From Streptomyces griseomycini (GTDB taxonomy: Bacteria > Actinomycetota > Actinomycetes > Streptomycetales > Streptomycetaceae): a DNA stretch of 64,000 bases. Positions 45,567 through 54,253 of the stretch are shown here, piece after piece; within the stretch, counting starts at the first letter, position 1; each line of letters starts with the position of its first letter. The notes beneath the pieces are model-generated. The model was not told the origin of the DNA and made no database searches. It saw only the letters and a program-made list of their open reading frames with translations. The translations under genes and the position numbers were made by a program. The stretch is taken from NCBI RefSeq assembly GCF_014203535.1, contig NZ_JACHJI010000005.1, positions 398,069 through 462,068 on the forward strand, written 5' to 3'.

Positions 45567-45842
45567 ATGTTCGAGCACGTCGGCGGTGAGGCCGCGCTGC
45601 GCAGGACGGCCGAGCACTCCGATGAGGCCGTCTTCGGCGACGAGTTGCTCGGCAAGCTGTTCCGGTACGGCGGCTCGCACCACGTGGACCACCTCACCGC
45701 CTTCCTGGCCGAGGTGCTGGGCGGTCCGCGCCGCTACAGTGAGGAACTGGGCGAATGCGCTGGTCAAGGCAGGGATGTGTGTCATGCGCACAGTCTCCGG
45801 TCGACAACGGCTAACACAATGAGCCGCATGGTTAGTGACTGA
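45567..45842 (+). pseudogene. truncated group I-like globin
   Basis: From ATG 45567: MFEHVGGEAALRRTAEHSDE, AVFGDELLGKLFRYGGSHHV and DHLTAFLAEVLGGPRRYSEE. This is the first two thirds of a truncated haemoglobin. The proximal-His segment of helix F is lost: after EELG the frame runs into unrelated sequence (near 45755) and stops at 45842. The joint with the A-type promoter-like sequence (45797-45826) suggests a recombination point. Confidence 0.65.
45797..45826 (-). promoter_or_regulatory. promoter/operator-like sequence, copy A
   Basis: About 30 bases similar (23 of 30) to 47244-47273, both oriented on the minus strand. Core reads CTCATTGTGTTAGCCGTTGT. A start codon with GGAG in front lies 14 bases downstream on the same strand (ATG at 45783), but that frame soon turns into globin antisense, so the gene it served is gone. 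Confidence 0.4.
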
Positions 45843-45915
45843 CCGAGCGCAAGCCAGGTCGAGGGTCATGCGCTAAGCGTTCGACAGAAGCATCCGTGGG
45901 CGAATCTCTGTGTGT

Positions 45916-47130
45916 TCAGGGCCGCTCGGTGCAGTCCGGCCCGACGAGGCGTGCCCCTACTGCCAGGACCATGAGCACTGCGGTGCAACCGCCTAGCAGC
46001 ATGACCACGGACGGAGAGGTGCGGTCCAGGATGACTCCCCCTACGAGTGCACCAATCGAGATCGTTGCCTGAAAAGAGGCGGTGAACAGGACCGATGCCG
46101 CTTCCGGGGCGTGCGGTGCCGCCTTGGAGAACCAGGTCTGCGACGCGACTGGTACGGCGCCATACGCGATGCCCCACACGATCAGCAGTACCACTGCGCC
46201 GGTCTCCCAGCGACCCAACGCTGGAAGCAGGAGGGTCACCGCGGCGATCAGGGCGGCCGCGAGCCCGAAGACGGTCCGCGGACACCGGGCCACCCAGGCG
46301 CCGCCCAGGAAGTTGCCGAGGATGCCAGCGACACCGTAGAGCAGCAAGAACGTAGTGATCAGACCACCGCTGGCGTGGGTGACCTGTTCCAGAAATGGTG
46401 TCACGTAGGTGTAGGTGCCGAAGTGAGCCAGCACAACAAGGAACGTCAGCAGGAGCGCCAAGCGAGTGTTGACGCTGCGGAGCATGCCGTTGAGCACGCC
46501 CAGCCGTGTGGTCTGGACCGGAGGAAGCGGCGGCACAAACAAGAGCAGCATGACCAGTACGCCGACCGTCAGAGCTCCCATGACGGTGAAGGCCGTTCGC
46601 CATCCAGCGAGATCTCCGATGAGGGTGCCCGTCGGCACGCCGAGGACGGATCCCAGCGGGACGGCAGAGAAGATCACAGCAGTTGCCCTGCCGACCGAGG
46701 CCGGCGGCACCAGTCGTTCCGCCAACCCCGCTCCGATCGACCAGAAGCCGCCGATCGTGATCCCGACCATGATCCGGGAGGTCAGTACGAGCCAGTAGTC
46801 GGGTGCCGCGGCGGCAAGGAAGTTCGCCAGTGCCAGCAAGAGCATGAAGACGCACAGCATCAGTCGGCGGTCGAAGCGTGCCGTGGCCACAGTGACCAGT
46901 GGAGCGGCGATCGCCGCCAGGAAGCCCGGCATGGTCATCATCAGTCCAGCCATCCCGTCCGAGACGGTGAAACTGGATCCGATCGAGGTCAGCAGACCGA
47001 TCGGCAGGATCTCGGTGGTAACGATGACGAAGATTCCCAGCATCACCGAGACCACGGCCAGCCACCCCATCAGCGGGGACCGAGGGGGTAAGGGTTTGCC
47101 GTTGACTGAAGCGGTAGTGGTTGCCTGCAT
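45916..47130 (-). CDS. MFS transporter, DHA1-type
   Basis: Protein of 404 residues with twelve membrane segments. Starts MQATTTASVNGKPLPPRSPL. DHA1/AraJ-like marks: VSVMLGIFVIVTTEILPIGL, GSSFTVSDGMAGLMMTMPGF, SRIMVGITIGGFWSIGAGLA, VPLGSVLGVPTGTLIGDLAG and TYTYVTPFLEQVTHASG. Likely exports a drug or sugar-like metabolite. AGGACGG lies before the ATG. Its GC content is a little below its neighbours'. An operator-like sequence (47244-47273) lies 114 bases upstream. Confidence 0.92.
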   Translation of the reverse strand: MQATTTASVNGKPLPPRSPLMGWLAVVSVMLGIFVIVTTEILPIGLLTSIGSSFTVSDGMAGLMMTMPGFLAAIAAPLVTVATARFDRRLMLCVFMLLLALANFLAAAAPDYWLVLTSRIMVGITIGGFWSIGAGLAERLVPPASVGRATAVIFSAVPLGSVLGVPTGTLIGDLAGWRTAFTVMGALTVGVLVMLLLFVPPLPPVQTTRLGVLNGMLRSVNTRLALLLTFLVVLAHFGTYTYVTPFLEQVTHASGGLITTFLLLYGVAGILGNFLGGAWVARCPRTVFGLAAALIAAVTLLLPALGRWETGAVVLLIVWGIAYGAVPVASQTWFSKAAPHAPEAASVLFTASFQATISIGALVGGVILDRTSPSVVMLLGGCTAVLMVLAVGARLVGPDCTERP

Positions 47131-47243
47131 GGCGTTCCGTCCTGTGAAGGCAGCGCGTTTCGCGATCAGTCCAGCAGGCCTCATCGAGAGGTGGCTGGCA
47201 GATCCGCGACTGCACCCTTGCTCTTCACGGGTGATGTCGTGTT

Positions 47244-47273
47244 CCGGCTCACAACGGCCAACGCAGTGAGGCG
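47244..47273 (-). promoter_or_regulatory. promoter/operator-like sequence, copy B
   Basis: Similar to copy A (45797-45826). It contains CTCAC-N13-GTGAG with centre TGCGTTGGCCGTT, a dyad in front of the MFS gene. It could be the binding site of a TetR- or ArsR-type repressor encoded elsewhere. Confidence 0.4.
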
Positions 47274-47323
47274 CCTTGGCCCCGGCTGTGGTGTCCGCAA
47301 GGCGGGCTGAGCATTCTGATCAC

Positions 47324-47617
47324 ATGAGGGCTTCACCATGGATCGTGTCGGACGAGCTGTGGGAGCGGACCGGACCGCTGCTGCCGTGCAAGCAATGGCG
47401 GTTTCGGTGTCCGGGACGCAAGCCCGTGCCGGATCGGAAGGTTCTCTGCGGCATCCTGTACGTGCTGCACACTGGCATTCAGTGGGAATACCTGCCCACC
47501 GAGATGGGCTCCGGGTCGGGCATGACCTGTTGGAGACGACTACGAGACTGGAATGAGGCCGGAGTCCGGCAACGACTGCATGAGGCACTACTTGCCGAAC
47601 TCAATGCCGCATCGCGG
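47324..47617 (+). pseudogene. IS5-family transposase N-terminal relic
   Basis: From ATG 47324: RASPWIVSDELWERTGPLLP, RCPGRKPVPDRKVLCGILYV, LHTGIQWEYLPTEMGSGSGM and TCWRRLRDWNEAGVRQRLHE. This is the N-terminal domain of an IS5-type transposase of streptomycetes. After LLAELNAASRV the similarity ends abruptly; no DDE domain follows. Confidence 0.8.
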
Positions 47618-47820
47618 GTCGGATGCGCGGGATCACGCCTTCTGAGCTGGGCGTTCGTCAGGTCTTACCTTTCAGGAACACCACCCGCATCGTCCACGAG
47701 GCCAAAGTCCCGCGGAAAGAACTACGCATCCGGCGACCACACACCGAACGGCCCCCCTTCGGACTATGCGGCGAGCGAAAGATCGCACCGCTCGGCTGTC
47801 CTCACCCCACAGTGGTGCCC

Positions 47821-48582
47821 ATGCCGAACCGAGTAGCCGTCCTGTCCGACATCCACGGAGTCCTGCCGGCCCTGGAGGCAGTGCTCGCAGAACCGGACGT
47901 CAGCACCGCCGACCACATCGTGCTCACCGGCGACATCACCGCAGGCCCGCAACCGACTCAGGTTCTCGACCTGCTGACCAGCCTCGGTGACCGCGTCATC
48001 TGGATCAGCGGCAACGCCGACCGCGAGCTCCTCGAATACCGCCGGGGACAACGCGACACGATCCCCGATCCGATCGCCCCCTGGGCCGCCGAACAGCTCC
48101 GCGAGGACCATCTCGACCTTCTCAGCTCGCTGCCACGCTCACTCTCCCTGTCCGTCAAGGGCCTGGGAAAGGTGCTGTTCTGCCACGCCACCCCCCGCGA
48201 CGACGAGGAGGTCGTCCTGGTCGACTCCCGCCTCGACCGATGGAAGGAGGTCTTCGGCGGACTCGACACCGACATCCGCACCGTGGTCTGCGGCCACACC
48301 CACATGCCGTTCGTCCGCCTCGCCCACGGCCGGCTCGTGATCAACCCCGGCAGCATCGGCATGCCCTACGGACGGACCGGAGCACACTGGGCCCTCCTGG
48401 GACCGGGCATCGAACTCCGCACCACGCACTTCGACATCCAGGCCGCAGCCACCCGGCTCAGCCGGGACTCGTCCTACCCCGACATCACCGAATGGGCCGA
48501 CTGCTTCCTGCACGCACGCGCGACCGACGCCGACGCCCTCGCCGCCTTCGCCCCACGGGACGGACGCGACCACAGTCCGTGA
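47821..48582 (+). CDS. metallophosphoesterase, YfcE-like
   Basis: Protein of 253 residues, ATG 47821. Metal-binding motifs of the calcineurin-like superfamily in order: VAVLSDIHGVLPALEAVL, VLTGDITAGPQP, WISGNADRELLEY, LFCHATPRDDEEVV and TVVCGHTHMPFVRLAHGRLV, then INPGSIGMPYG. This arrangement is typical of YfcE-type phosphodiesterases. Two metal ions are expected in the active site. The physiological substrate is unknown. The weak upstream region derives from a broken IS5 element. Confidence 0.92.
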   Translation: MPNRVAVLSDIHGVLPALEAVLAEPDVSTADHIVLTGDITAGPQPTQVLDLLTSLGDRVIWISGNADRELLEYRRGQRDTIPDPIAPWAAEQLREDHLDLLSSLPRSLSLSVKGLGKVLFCHATPRDDEEVVLVDSRLDRWKEVFGGLDTDIRTVVCGHTHMPFVRLAHGRLVINPGSIGMPYGRTGAHWALLGPGIELRTTHFDIQAAATRLSRDSSYPDITEWADCFLHARATDADALAAFAPRDGRDHSP

Positions 48583-48918
48583 CGCTCGCTCCCCATCCCC
48601 GACAGCGGGCAGCCGAACACCGACTGCACGATCAACGACGCCTACCGATCGGAAGGGACACCGGACGCGAAACCACCCCGGCCGTCTCCCGCCCCACGGC
48701 CCGCCCGGATCCGGCCCCCACGGACACACCGGCGGAAAGCCGATCACGCGCTGAGCCGGTCCTGGCGGCGGCGCCGCCACCAGGCAACCGCACGACGCCG
48801 CCGCTGTCATCGCCGCCGCGGTGGCGGTTACGAACTTCCGCCACCCGACGCCACGGCAGCCCAATGGACCCGAGAAGACGCCTCCGAGCAGCAGAGACAG
48901 CAAACTGCGACTGGAGTA
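48583..48918. other. no supportable gene
   Basis: About 335 bases with no recognisable frame. It separates two convergent genes. No strong hairpin was seen. Confidence 0.4.
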
Positions 48919-49383
48919 CTAGGGACCGTCGGCGATCTTCTCGGCGATGCGGCCGAGTGCCGCGAGCTCCTCGGGGGTGAGCCGGTCGACGAGGTGCCGT
49001 CGCACGGAGGCGAGGTGGGTCGGGGCGGCCTCCCGGAGCGTGTCCCACCCCGTCGCGGTGAGGACCAGGAGGCAGCCCCTTCCGTCGGCGGGGTCCGGTG
49101 CGCGCCGGATGAGGTCGCGCGCCTCCATGCGGGTGGCGTGGCGGGACAGACGGCTGCGTGACCACCCCATCTTGGCGGCCTGCTCGCGCAGGGTGCTGGT
49201 GCCGTCGGTGCGTTCGGACAAGGTGCTGAGCACCTCGTAGTCCGGCTCGGACAAGCCGTGTGCGGCCAGGTCCCGCGCGGTGCGCACCTGCACCGCGGTC
49301 ACCATGCGGAGGTACGCCCGCCAGGCGCGTTCCTCGTCGGCCGTGAGCCAGCGGACCGGGGAATCAGCCTTGTTCGTTGACAT
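48919..49383 (-). CDS. MarR-family transcriptional regulator
   Basis: Protein of 154 residues, ATG 49383. MarR winged helix: LAAHGLSEPDYEVLSTLSER, TLREQAAKMGWSRSRLSRHA, RMEARDLIRRAPDPADGRGC and LLVLTATGWDTLREAAPTHL. The gap to the divergent FMN reductase-acetyltransferase gene is only 30 bases (49384-49413), so the promoters must overlap or the mRNAs be leaderless. TTGA-N7-TCAA at the start codon may be part of its operator. It probably represses itself and the fusion gene. Confidence 0.92.
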   Translation of the reverse strand: MSTNKADSPVRWLTADEERAWRAYLRMVTAVQVRTARDLAAHGLSEPDYEVLSTLSERTDGTSTLREQAAKMGWSRSRLSRHATRMEARDLIRRAPDPADGRGCLLVLTATGWDTLREAAPTHLASVRRHLVDRLTPEELAALGRIAEKIADGP

Positions 49384-49413
49384 GTAATCAATCTACCGGC
49401 TAAGTTCGTTTCC

Positions 49414-50478
49414 ATGACAACGAAACGGCTCCGCATCCTCGTCCTGGTCTGCAGCACCCGCCCCGGCGCGCTCGGCCCCGCCGTCGGCGAGTGGCTGACC
49501 GAGACCCTCGCACCGGGCGCCGAGGCGCTCGACGCGGACCTCGTGCCCCTGGCCATCGGCGATCTGCACCTGCCCTTCCTGGACGAGGAGGAGCACCCGT
49601 CGACCGGCGTCCACCACCACGAGCACACCCGCCGCTGGAGCCGGATCGTCGACGGGGCGGACGGCTTCGTCTTCGTGACGCCGGAGTACAACTACGGCAT
49701 GCCGGCCACGTTGAAGAACGCGCTCGACTACCTGGGCCCGGAATGGGCCTGGAAGCCGGTCGGCTTCGTCAGCTACGGCCACACCTCGGCCGGCACCCGC
49801 GCGGTCCAGCACGCCAAGCAGGTGGTGACCACCCTGCGCCTGGTCCCCCTGGGGGCGACCGTCGCGATACGGATCGCGGACGCGATGCAGGAGGACCGTT
49901 TCGCCCCCGCGGCGCGTCACGCCGACGCGGCCGAAGGACTGCTGGCGGAACTGGTACGGGTCTCACGGGCACTGGCCCCGCTGCGCGAGCGCGCACACGC
50001 GGACGCCGTGGCGGGCCCGCTCCCCGGCTCCTACGCACGGCGCCTCGGTCCGGACGACGCCCCCGAGGTGACGGTGCTGCAGCGCTGCTGCTGGACGGAG
50101 GAGGCGCTCGCCAACGACACCCTGGCCATCCCGGCGCTCCACGAGTCGCCGGACGACGTGCGCGCCTGGCTGTCCGACTGGCACACGACGGGACTGTGGC
50201 GGGACGGACGGCTGCTCGGGATGGTCCGCACGCGTCGCACCGGCGCCGACCTGCACGTCGGGCGACTCGCCGTCGCCCCCGACCTGCGGGGACTGGGCGT
50301 GGGCCGGTGGCTGCTGCGCCGGGCCGAGGCGGCCGCGGAGGGCAGCCGGCGCATCGTCCTGTTCACCGGCGCCGCCAGCCACCGCAACCTCACCCTCTAC
50401 CGGCAGCAGGGCTACGTACCGCTCCCCGACGCGCCGGACGACGGCGTGGTGAGCCTGGCCAAAGCCGTCCCCGCCTGA
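49414..50478 (+). CDS. NADPH-dependent FMN reductase / GNAT acetyltransferase fusion
   Basis: Protein of 354 residues with two domains. Residues about 1-195: NAD(P)H-dependent FMN reductase (RILVLVCSTRPGALGPAVGE, GFVFVTPEYNYGMPATLKNA, LDYLGPEWAWKPVGFVSYGH). Residues about 205-354: GNAT acetyltransferase (DDAPEVTVLQRCCWTEEALA, LHVGRLAVAPDLRGLGVGRW, LLRRAEAAAEGSRRIVLFTG, NLTLYRQQGYVP). Both halves keep their key motifs and are in one frame with no stop. Divergent from a MarR gene. It may detoxify quinones or nitro compounds and acetylate the product or a partner. Confidence 0.92.
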   Translation: MTTKRLRILVLVCSTRPGALGPAVGEWLTETLAPGAEALDADLVPLAIGDLHLPFLDEEEHPSTGVHHHEHTRRWSRIVDGADGFVFVTPEYNYGMPATLKNALDYLGPEWAWKPVGFVSYGHTSAGTRAVQHAKQVVTTLRLVPLGATVAIRIADAMQEDRFAPAARHADAAEGLLAELVRVSRALAPLRERAHADAVAGPLPGSYARRLGPDDAPEVTVLQRCCWTEEALANDTLAIPALHESPDDVRAWLSDWHTTGLWRDGRLLGMVRTRRTGADLHVGRLAVAPDLRGLGVGRWLLRRAEAAAEGSRRIVLFTGAASHRNLTLYRQQGYVPLPDAPDDGVVSLAKAVPA

Positions 50479-50708
50479 GCGCGGGCGCTGTGGGCTCCGG
50501 CATGCCCGCGGCCGGAGCGGACGGCAGTGCCGCGGACCAGCCGATCGCCGTGCCGCTCAGGCTGCCCGGCAGGCAGGTGACGCCGACCGCCGCGCCGCCG
50601 AGGATGAGCCGGCGCGGGCCGCTGAACCGGGCGGGGGCATCTTGCCGACGCGACCCCGCCCCGGCGCTGCGCCTGGGTTGACTGCAACTCCTGACCGCAG
50701 CCCTCGGC

Positions 50709-51284
50709 TCAGGCGCGTGGGCCGGCGCCGTGCAGCAGGGTGTCGATGATGCGGGTGGCCAGGGTGTCCGGGTCGGCGTCGTCCGCGTTGCCGCGCAGGG
50801 ATTCCCCGAGGAGCGCGTAGTAGACCCGGCGCACCCAGTCGAGGTCGGCCGCTCCGTCGATGAGCTTGTCGTCCTGGGCCCGCTTCAGCACGGCGATGCA
50901 CCTGCGGGCGATGTCCTGGTGGAGGGCGGCGGCCTCGCTGTCCGGGTCGGCCGGCAGCTCCAGGGCGAACGCCCAGGCGCTTTTGACCTGCAGCACGTTG
51001 GCCGTGATCCGGTGCATCGCCACCAGCGGCGGCGCGGTGTCCGGCCTGCCGTCCTCCACTGCCCGGGCGAGCTGACGGGCGGCGGATGACGCCAACGCCT
51101 CGATCAGTGCCTGCCGGTTGGCGAACCGCCGGTGGATCGTCGTGCGGGCCACTCCCGCGGCCGCGGCGATCTGCTCCATGGAAGCGCCGGGTTCTTCGGC
51201 GAGCACCCGCTCGGCCGCTTCGAGGATCGCGCGCACGCTGCGTTCCGCGTCCGCCCGCAGTGATCGTCCTGCCGTCTCACCCAT
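50709..51284 (-). CDS. TetR/AcrR-family transcriptional regulator
   Basis: Protein of 191 residues with the TetR domain RSVRAILEAAERVLAEEPGA, SMEQIAAAAGVARTTIHRRF and ANRQALIEALASSAARQLAR, then a ligand domain. AGGAGG lies just before the GTG/ATG start pair; ATG 51284 is better spaced. Divergent from the SDR-EamA operon across a 141-base gap, so that operon is the probable target. A dyad TGATGC-N16-GCATCA (51329-51356) lies in the gap. Confidence 0.92.
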   Translation of the reverse strand: MGETAGRSLRADAERSVRAILEAAERVLAEEPGASMEQIAAAAGVARTTIHRRFANRQALIEALASSAARQLARAVEDGRPDTAPPLVAMHRITANVLQVKSAWAFALELPADPDSEAAALHQDIARRCIAVLKRAQDDKLIDGAADLDWVRRVYYALLGESLRGNADDADPDTLATRIIDTLLHGAGPRA

Positions 51285-51328
51285 CACGCCTCCTGTTGGA
51301 CCGCTTGTCCGGGAACATCATACATCCG

Positions 51329-51356
51329 TGATGCGGTGTTGCCCTTAACTGCATCA
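51329..51356. promoter_or_regulatory. possible TetR operator
   Basis: TGATGC (51329-51334) and GCATCA (51351-51356) form a 6-base dyad with 16 bases between, within the TetR-SDR gap. Weaker CATCA-type repeats lie nearby. Confidence 0.4.
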
Positions 51357-51425
51357 TCGCTGTTGCGGTTCATCGAAGTGTTGATACATACTTCCCCCAG
51401 TTGTCCTCGGCTGAAGGAGAAACTC

Positions 51426-52244
51426 GTGAACAGCACCGCCCTCATCACCGGAGCGTCTTCCGGCCTCGGCGCGGAGTTCGCCGCGCAGCTCGCCGCCCAG
51501 GGACACGATGTGATCCTGGTGGCGCGCTCCGGAGACCGGCTCGCCGCCCTTGCCGAGCGCCTGATCGCCGAGCACGGCGTCCGCGCGCATGTGCTGGTCC
51601 AGGACCTCGCCGAGCCGGACGCGGCCCGCCGCATCGCCGACCGGTTGACCGCCCGCGGTCTGAACGTCGACCTGTTGGTCAACAACGCCGGGTTCGGTAC
51701 CTGCGGCCGCTTCGAGGAGATCTCCGGGGACCGCGACCACGACCAGTTGATGGTCAATGTCGTCGCCCTCGTCGACCTCACCCACGAACTCCTGCCCGGC
51801 ATGCTGGAGCACGGCCGCGGGGCGGTGGTCAACGTCGCGTCCAACGCCGCCTTCCAGCCCGCCCCGTACTTCGCCGTCTACGGTGCGGCCAAGGCCTTCG
51901 TGCTGAACTTCGGCCTCGCCCTGCGTCAGGAGTACCGCCGGCGTGGCATCCGCGTGCTCACCCTGTGCCCCGGCCCGGTCGAGACCGCCTTCTTCGACAC
52001 CATCGGCACCCGCCGGGCGGCCGTCACCGGCTCCATGACCACCGCGGAGCCCGTCGTGCGCGCCGCGCTGCGCGCGCTGGAGCGCGACCGCGGCTATGTC
52101 GCCCCCGGCCTCGGCAACGCCCTGGCCGCACACCTGACACCCCGCCGCCCCCGGACCCTGGTCGCGGCCATCGCCGAACGCGTCACCCGCAAGGTCCTTG
52201 CCGCCTCGGCCGCCCCCTCGACGTCGCCGGGGCACGCCGCATGA
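51426..52244 (+). CDS. short-chain dehydrogenase/reductase
   Basis: Protein of 272 residues, GTG 51426 with GAAGGAG upstream. SDR marks: nucleotide-binding TALITGASSGLGAEFAAQLA, the NNAG motif LLVNNAGFGTCGRFEEISGD, the catalytic Ser region GAVVNVASNAAFQPAPYFAV and YGAAKAFVLNFGLALRQEYR (YxxxK). It belongs to the group related to DltE/YqjQ-like SDRs. ATGA overlap with the EamA gene downstream indicates coupled translation. Likely controlled by the divergent TetR regulator. Confidence 0.94.
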   Translation: MNSTALITGASSGLGAEFAAQLAAQGHDVILVARSGDRLAALAERLIAEHGVRAHVLVQDLAEPDAARRIADRLTARGLNVDLLVNNAGFGTCGRFEEISGDRDHDQLMVNVVALVDLTHELLPGMLEHGRGAVVNVASNAAFQPAPYFAVYGAAKAFVLNFGLALRQEYRRRGIRVLTLCPGPVETAFFDTIGTRRAAVTGSMTTAEPVVRAALRALERDRGYVAPGLGNALAAHLTPRRPRTLVAAIAERVTRKVLAASAAPSTSPGHAA

Positions 52245-53128
52245 GAGCCTCCACCGCCCCTGTCGGCGCCGCCTCGGCGATGCTGCTCGTCGGCACCTCG
52301 ACCGCGGTCTCCGCCACCATCGCCGACTACCCGGTCTTCGCAGGACAAGCCTTGCGCTACGCGCTCGCCGCGGTGATCCTGCTGGCCGTCGTGGGCCACC
52401 GGCGCCTGCCCCGCGTGCGCCTGACCGCACGTGACGCTCTGCTGCTGATCGCGCTGGCCGCCACCGGACTGGCGGGGTTCAACGTCTTCCTCGTCGAAGC
52501 CACCCGGCACGCCGGGCCCGCCATGATCGCCGCTGTGGTCGGAGCAGTCCCTCTCGTGCTTGCCCTCGTGGGGCCGTTGACGGAACGCCGGCGCCCTGCG
52601 CCCCGCACCGTCGGCGCCGCAATCGTGGTGGCACTCGGCACGGCCGTCGCCGCCGGCCTCGGCTCGGGCAGCGTGAGGGGCCTCCTCCTGTCCCTCGGCG
52701 CACTCGCCGGCGAGGTGGCCTTCTCCCTGCTGGCCGTCCCGCTCCTGCCCAAACTCGGCCCCCTGAGGGTCGCAGCCTATCCCGCCGCTCTGTCCGTACC
52801 CATGCTCCTGGCGGCGGGCCTCGCCCTGGACGGTACGGCCTCCCTGCGACTGCCCACACCCGGCCAAGCGGCCGCCTTCGGCTACCTGGGAGCGATCGTC
52901 ACCGCTGCCGCCTTCTTCCTCTGGTACGACGCACTGCGCCGCCTCGGCGCCGACCGCGCGGGCCTCTTCGCCGGTCTCGTGCCGGTGGGCGCACTGCTCA
53001 CCACCGTCGCGCTCGGCCTCGGCCAGGCAGGCCCCGCCGACGTCACCGGCGCCCTGCTCGTCGCAGTCGGCGTCGCAGTCGGCCTGGGACCACAACAACC
53101 CCGTGCCGGGGTTCACGAGTTGGTCTGA
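52241..53128 (+). CDS. EamA/DMT-family transporter
   Basis: Protein of 295 residues, ten membrane segments in two five-helix repeats. Runs: MRASTAPVGAASAMLLVGTS, YPVFAGQALRYALAAVILLA, TGLAGFNVFLVEATRHAGPA, MIAAVVGAVPLVLALVGPLT, ALAGEVAFSLLAVPLLPKLG, GAIVTAAAFFLWYDALRRLG. Probable exporter of amino acids or drugs. It starts inside the SDR stop (ATGA). The last ~68 codons recur at 54254-54473, beyond the kinase gene. Confidence 0.92.
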   Translation: MRASTAPVGAASAMLLVGTSTAVSATIADYPVFAGQALRYALAAVILLAVVGHRRLPRVRLTARDALLLIALAATGLAGFNVFLVEATRHAGPAMIAAVVGAVPLVLALVGPLTERRRPAPRTVGAAIVVALGTAVAAGLGSGSVRGLLLSLGALAGEVAFSLLAVPLLPKLGPLRVAAYPAALSVPMLLAAGLALDGTASLRLPTPGQAAAFGYLGAIVTAAAFFLWYDALRRLGADRAGLFAGLVPVGALLTTVALGLGQAGPADVTGALLVAVGVAVGLGPQQPRAGVHELV

Positions 53129-53137
53129 TCGGTGTTC
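52924..53137 (+). repeat. direct repeat copy 1 (3' end of EamA gene)
   Basis: Bases 52924-53087 match 54254-54417 at about 158 of 164 positions. A second matching block (53115-53137 with 54460-54482) lies just after, with ACGAGT-T/C-GGTCTGATCGG. The copies differ by a gap of about 15 bases between blocks. They bracket the kinase gene. Confidence 0.9.
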
Positions 53138-53355
53138 TACGGCACCCGCCCCTGCGCACGCCTCCGCGCCGAATCCGGGCGACGCCTTCAGGTCCTGCAG
53201 CAGGTCGAAGGCTCCCCGACCCCCGCGACGCCACGCGCGGACAGGCGGCGGAAAGAGCGGTGTTGAGGGTGTGCGGTCCGACCGGCCCGGTGAATGAGCC
53301 GTCGTGGGCTCACCCCTGATGCCATGATGCGGGACCAACAGAGAGGAGCACACCC

Positions 53356-54240
53356 GTGACAGAGGCGACGTCCTTCCTGCTCGAACGACTCCACGCGGCC
53401 GGCCTGACCGACGTCGTCGCGATCGAGCCGACCACTGGAGGCCTCGCCGCGACCGCGGGCCTCGCGCGCCGCATTGACGGCACGTCGGTGTTCGTCAAGG
53501 CGTTCGGCGAGCCACCGTCGGACGACGCCTTCGCAGCAGAGGCCGAAGGGCTCACCGCGTTGCGCGAGGCGGGCGGCATCGCCACGCCCGAGATCGTCCT
53601 CGCGGACCGCGACCTGCTCGTGCTGTCCGTGCTGCAGCCCCGGCCGGACACCGAGGCCTTCTGGGAGCAGCTCGCGCATGTGCTCGCCCACCTGCACACC
53701 ACCACGCGGTACCCCCGGTTCGGGTGGCACCGGGACAACTGGCTGGGCCGTCGCCGGCAGGTCAACACCTGGGCCGACGACGGGTTCGAGTTCTTCGCCC
53801 AGCACCGCCTGCTGCGCTGGCTCGGCGAGCGCCGTGTCCAGGAGGCGCTCGACGCCGCGGACCGGGCGGCGCTGGAGCGGCTGTGCGACCGGCTGCCCGA
53901 GCTGCTGCCGGTCAGGCCCGCGTGCCTGACGCACGGCGACCTGTGGGCACTCAACGTCATGGCCGCCCCCGGCGGGCGGCCCGCGCTGATCGACCCTGCC
54001 GTGTCGTACACATGGGCCGAGGTCGACCTGGCCCACCTATGGACGACCGCGCCGCCGCCCGAGGCGGCTGTGTTCTTCGAGCTGTACGCCGAGCTGACCG
54101 GGCTCGACCGCGACTGGCGCGAACGGATGCCGATCCTCCAGCTACGTCAACACCTGGCCGTGATCGCCCAGTTCGACCCCGACTGGGGAGCCGCCGACCT
54201 CGTGCGCGCCACGCTCGCCCCGTTCCGGCAGCGGTCCTGA
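53356..54240 (+). CDS. fructosamine kinase-family protein
   Basis: Protein of 294 residues, GTG 53356 with AGAGAGGAG upstream. Kinase-fold (aminoglycoside phosphotransferase-like) marks: GGLAATAGLARRIDGTSVFV with the nucleotide Lys in VKAFGE, YPRFGWHRDNWLGRRRQVNT, the catalytic loop LTHGDLWALNVM and the metal-binding IDPAVSYTWAEVDLAHLW. Members phosphorylate ketosamines (glycated amines) for repair. The gene has no operon partner and is bracketed by copies of the EamA 3' end. Confidence 0.9.
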   Translation: MTEATSFLLERLHAAGLTDVVAIEPTTGGLAATAGLARRIDGTSVFVKAFGEPPSDDAFAAEAEGLTALREAGGIATPEIVLADRDLLVLSVLQPRPDTEAFWEQLAHVLAHLHTTTRYPRFGWHRDNWLGRRRQVNTWADDGFEFFAQHRLLRWLGERRVQEALDAADRAALERLCDRLPELLPVRPACLTHGDLWALNVMAAPGGRPALIDPAVSYTWAEVDLAHLWTTAPPPEAAVFFELYAELTGLDRDWRERMPILQLRQHLAVIAQFDPDWGAADLVRATLAPFRQRS

Positions 54241-54253
54241 GCTCCCGCGAGAA

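Noticed and set aside
50479..50708. A transporter-like start on the minus strand (PRRLILGGAAVGVTC)
   Set aside because: There is no start codon with a ribosome site and no continuation; at most a short relic.
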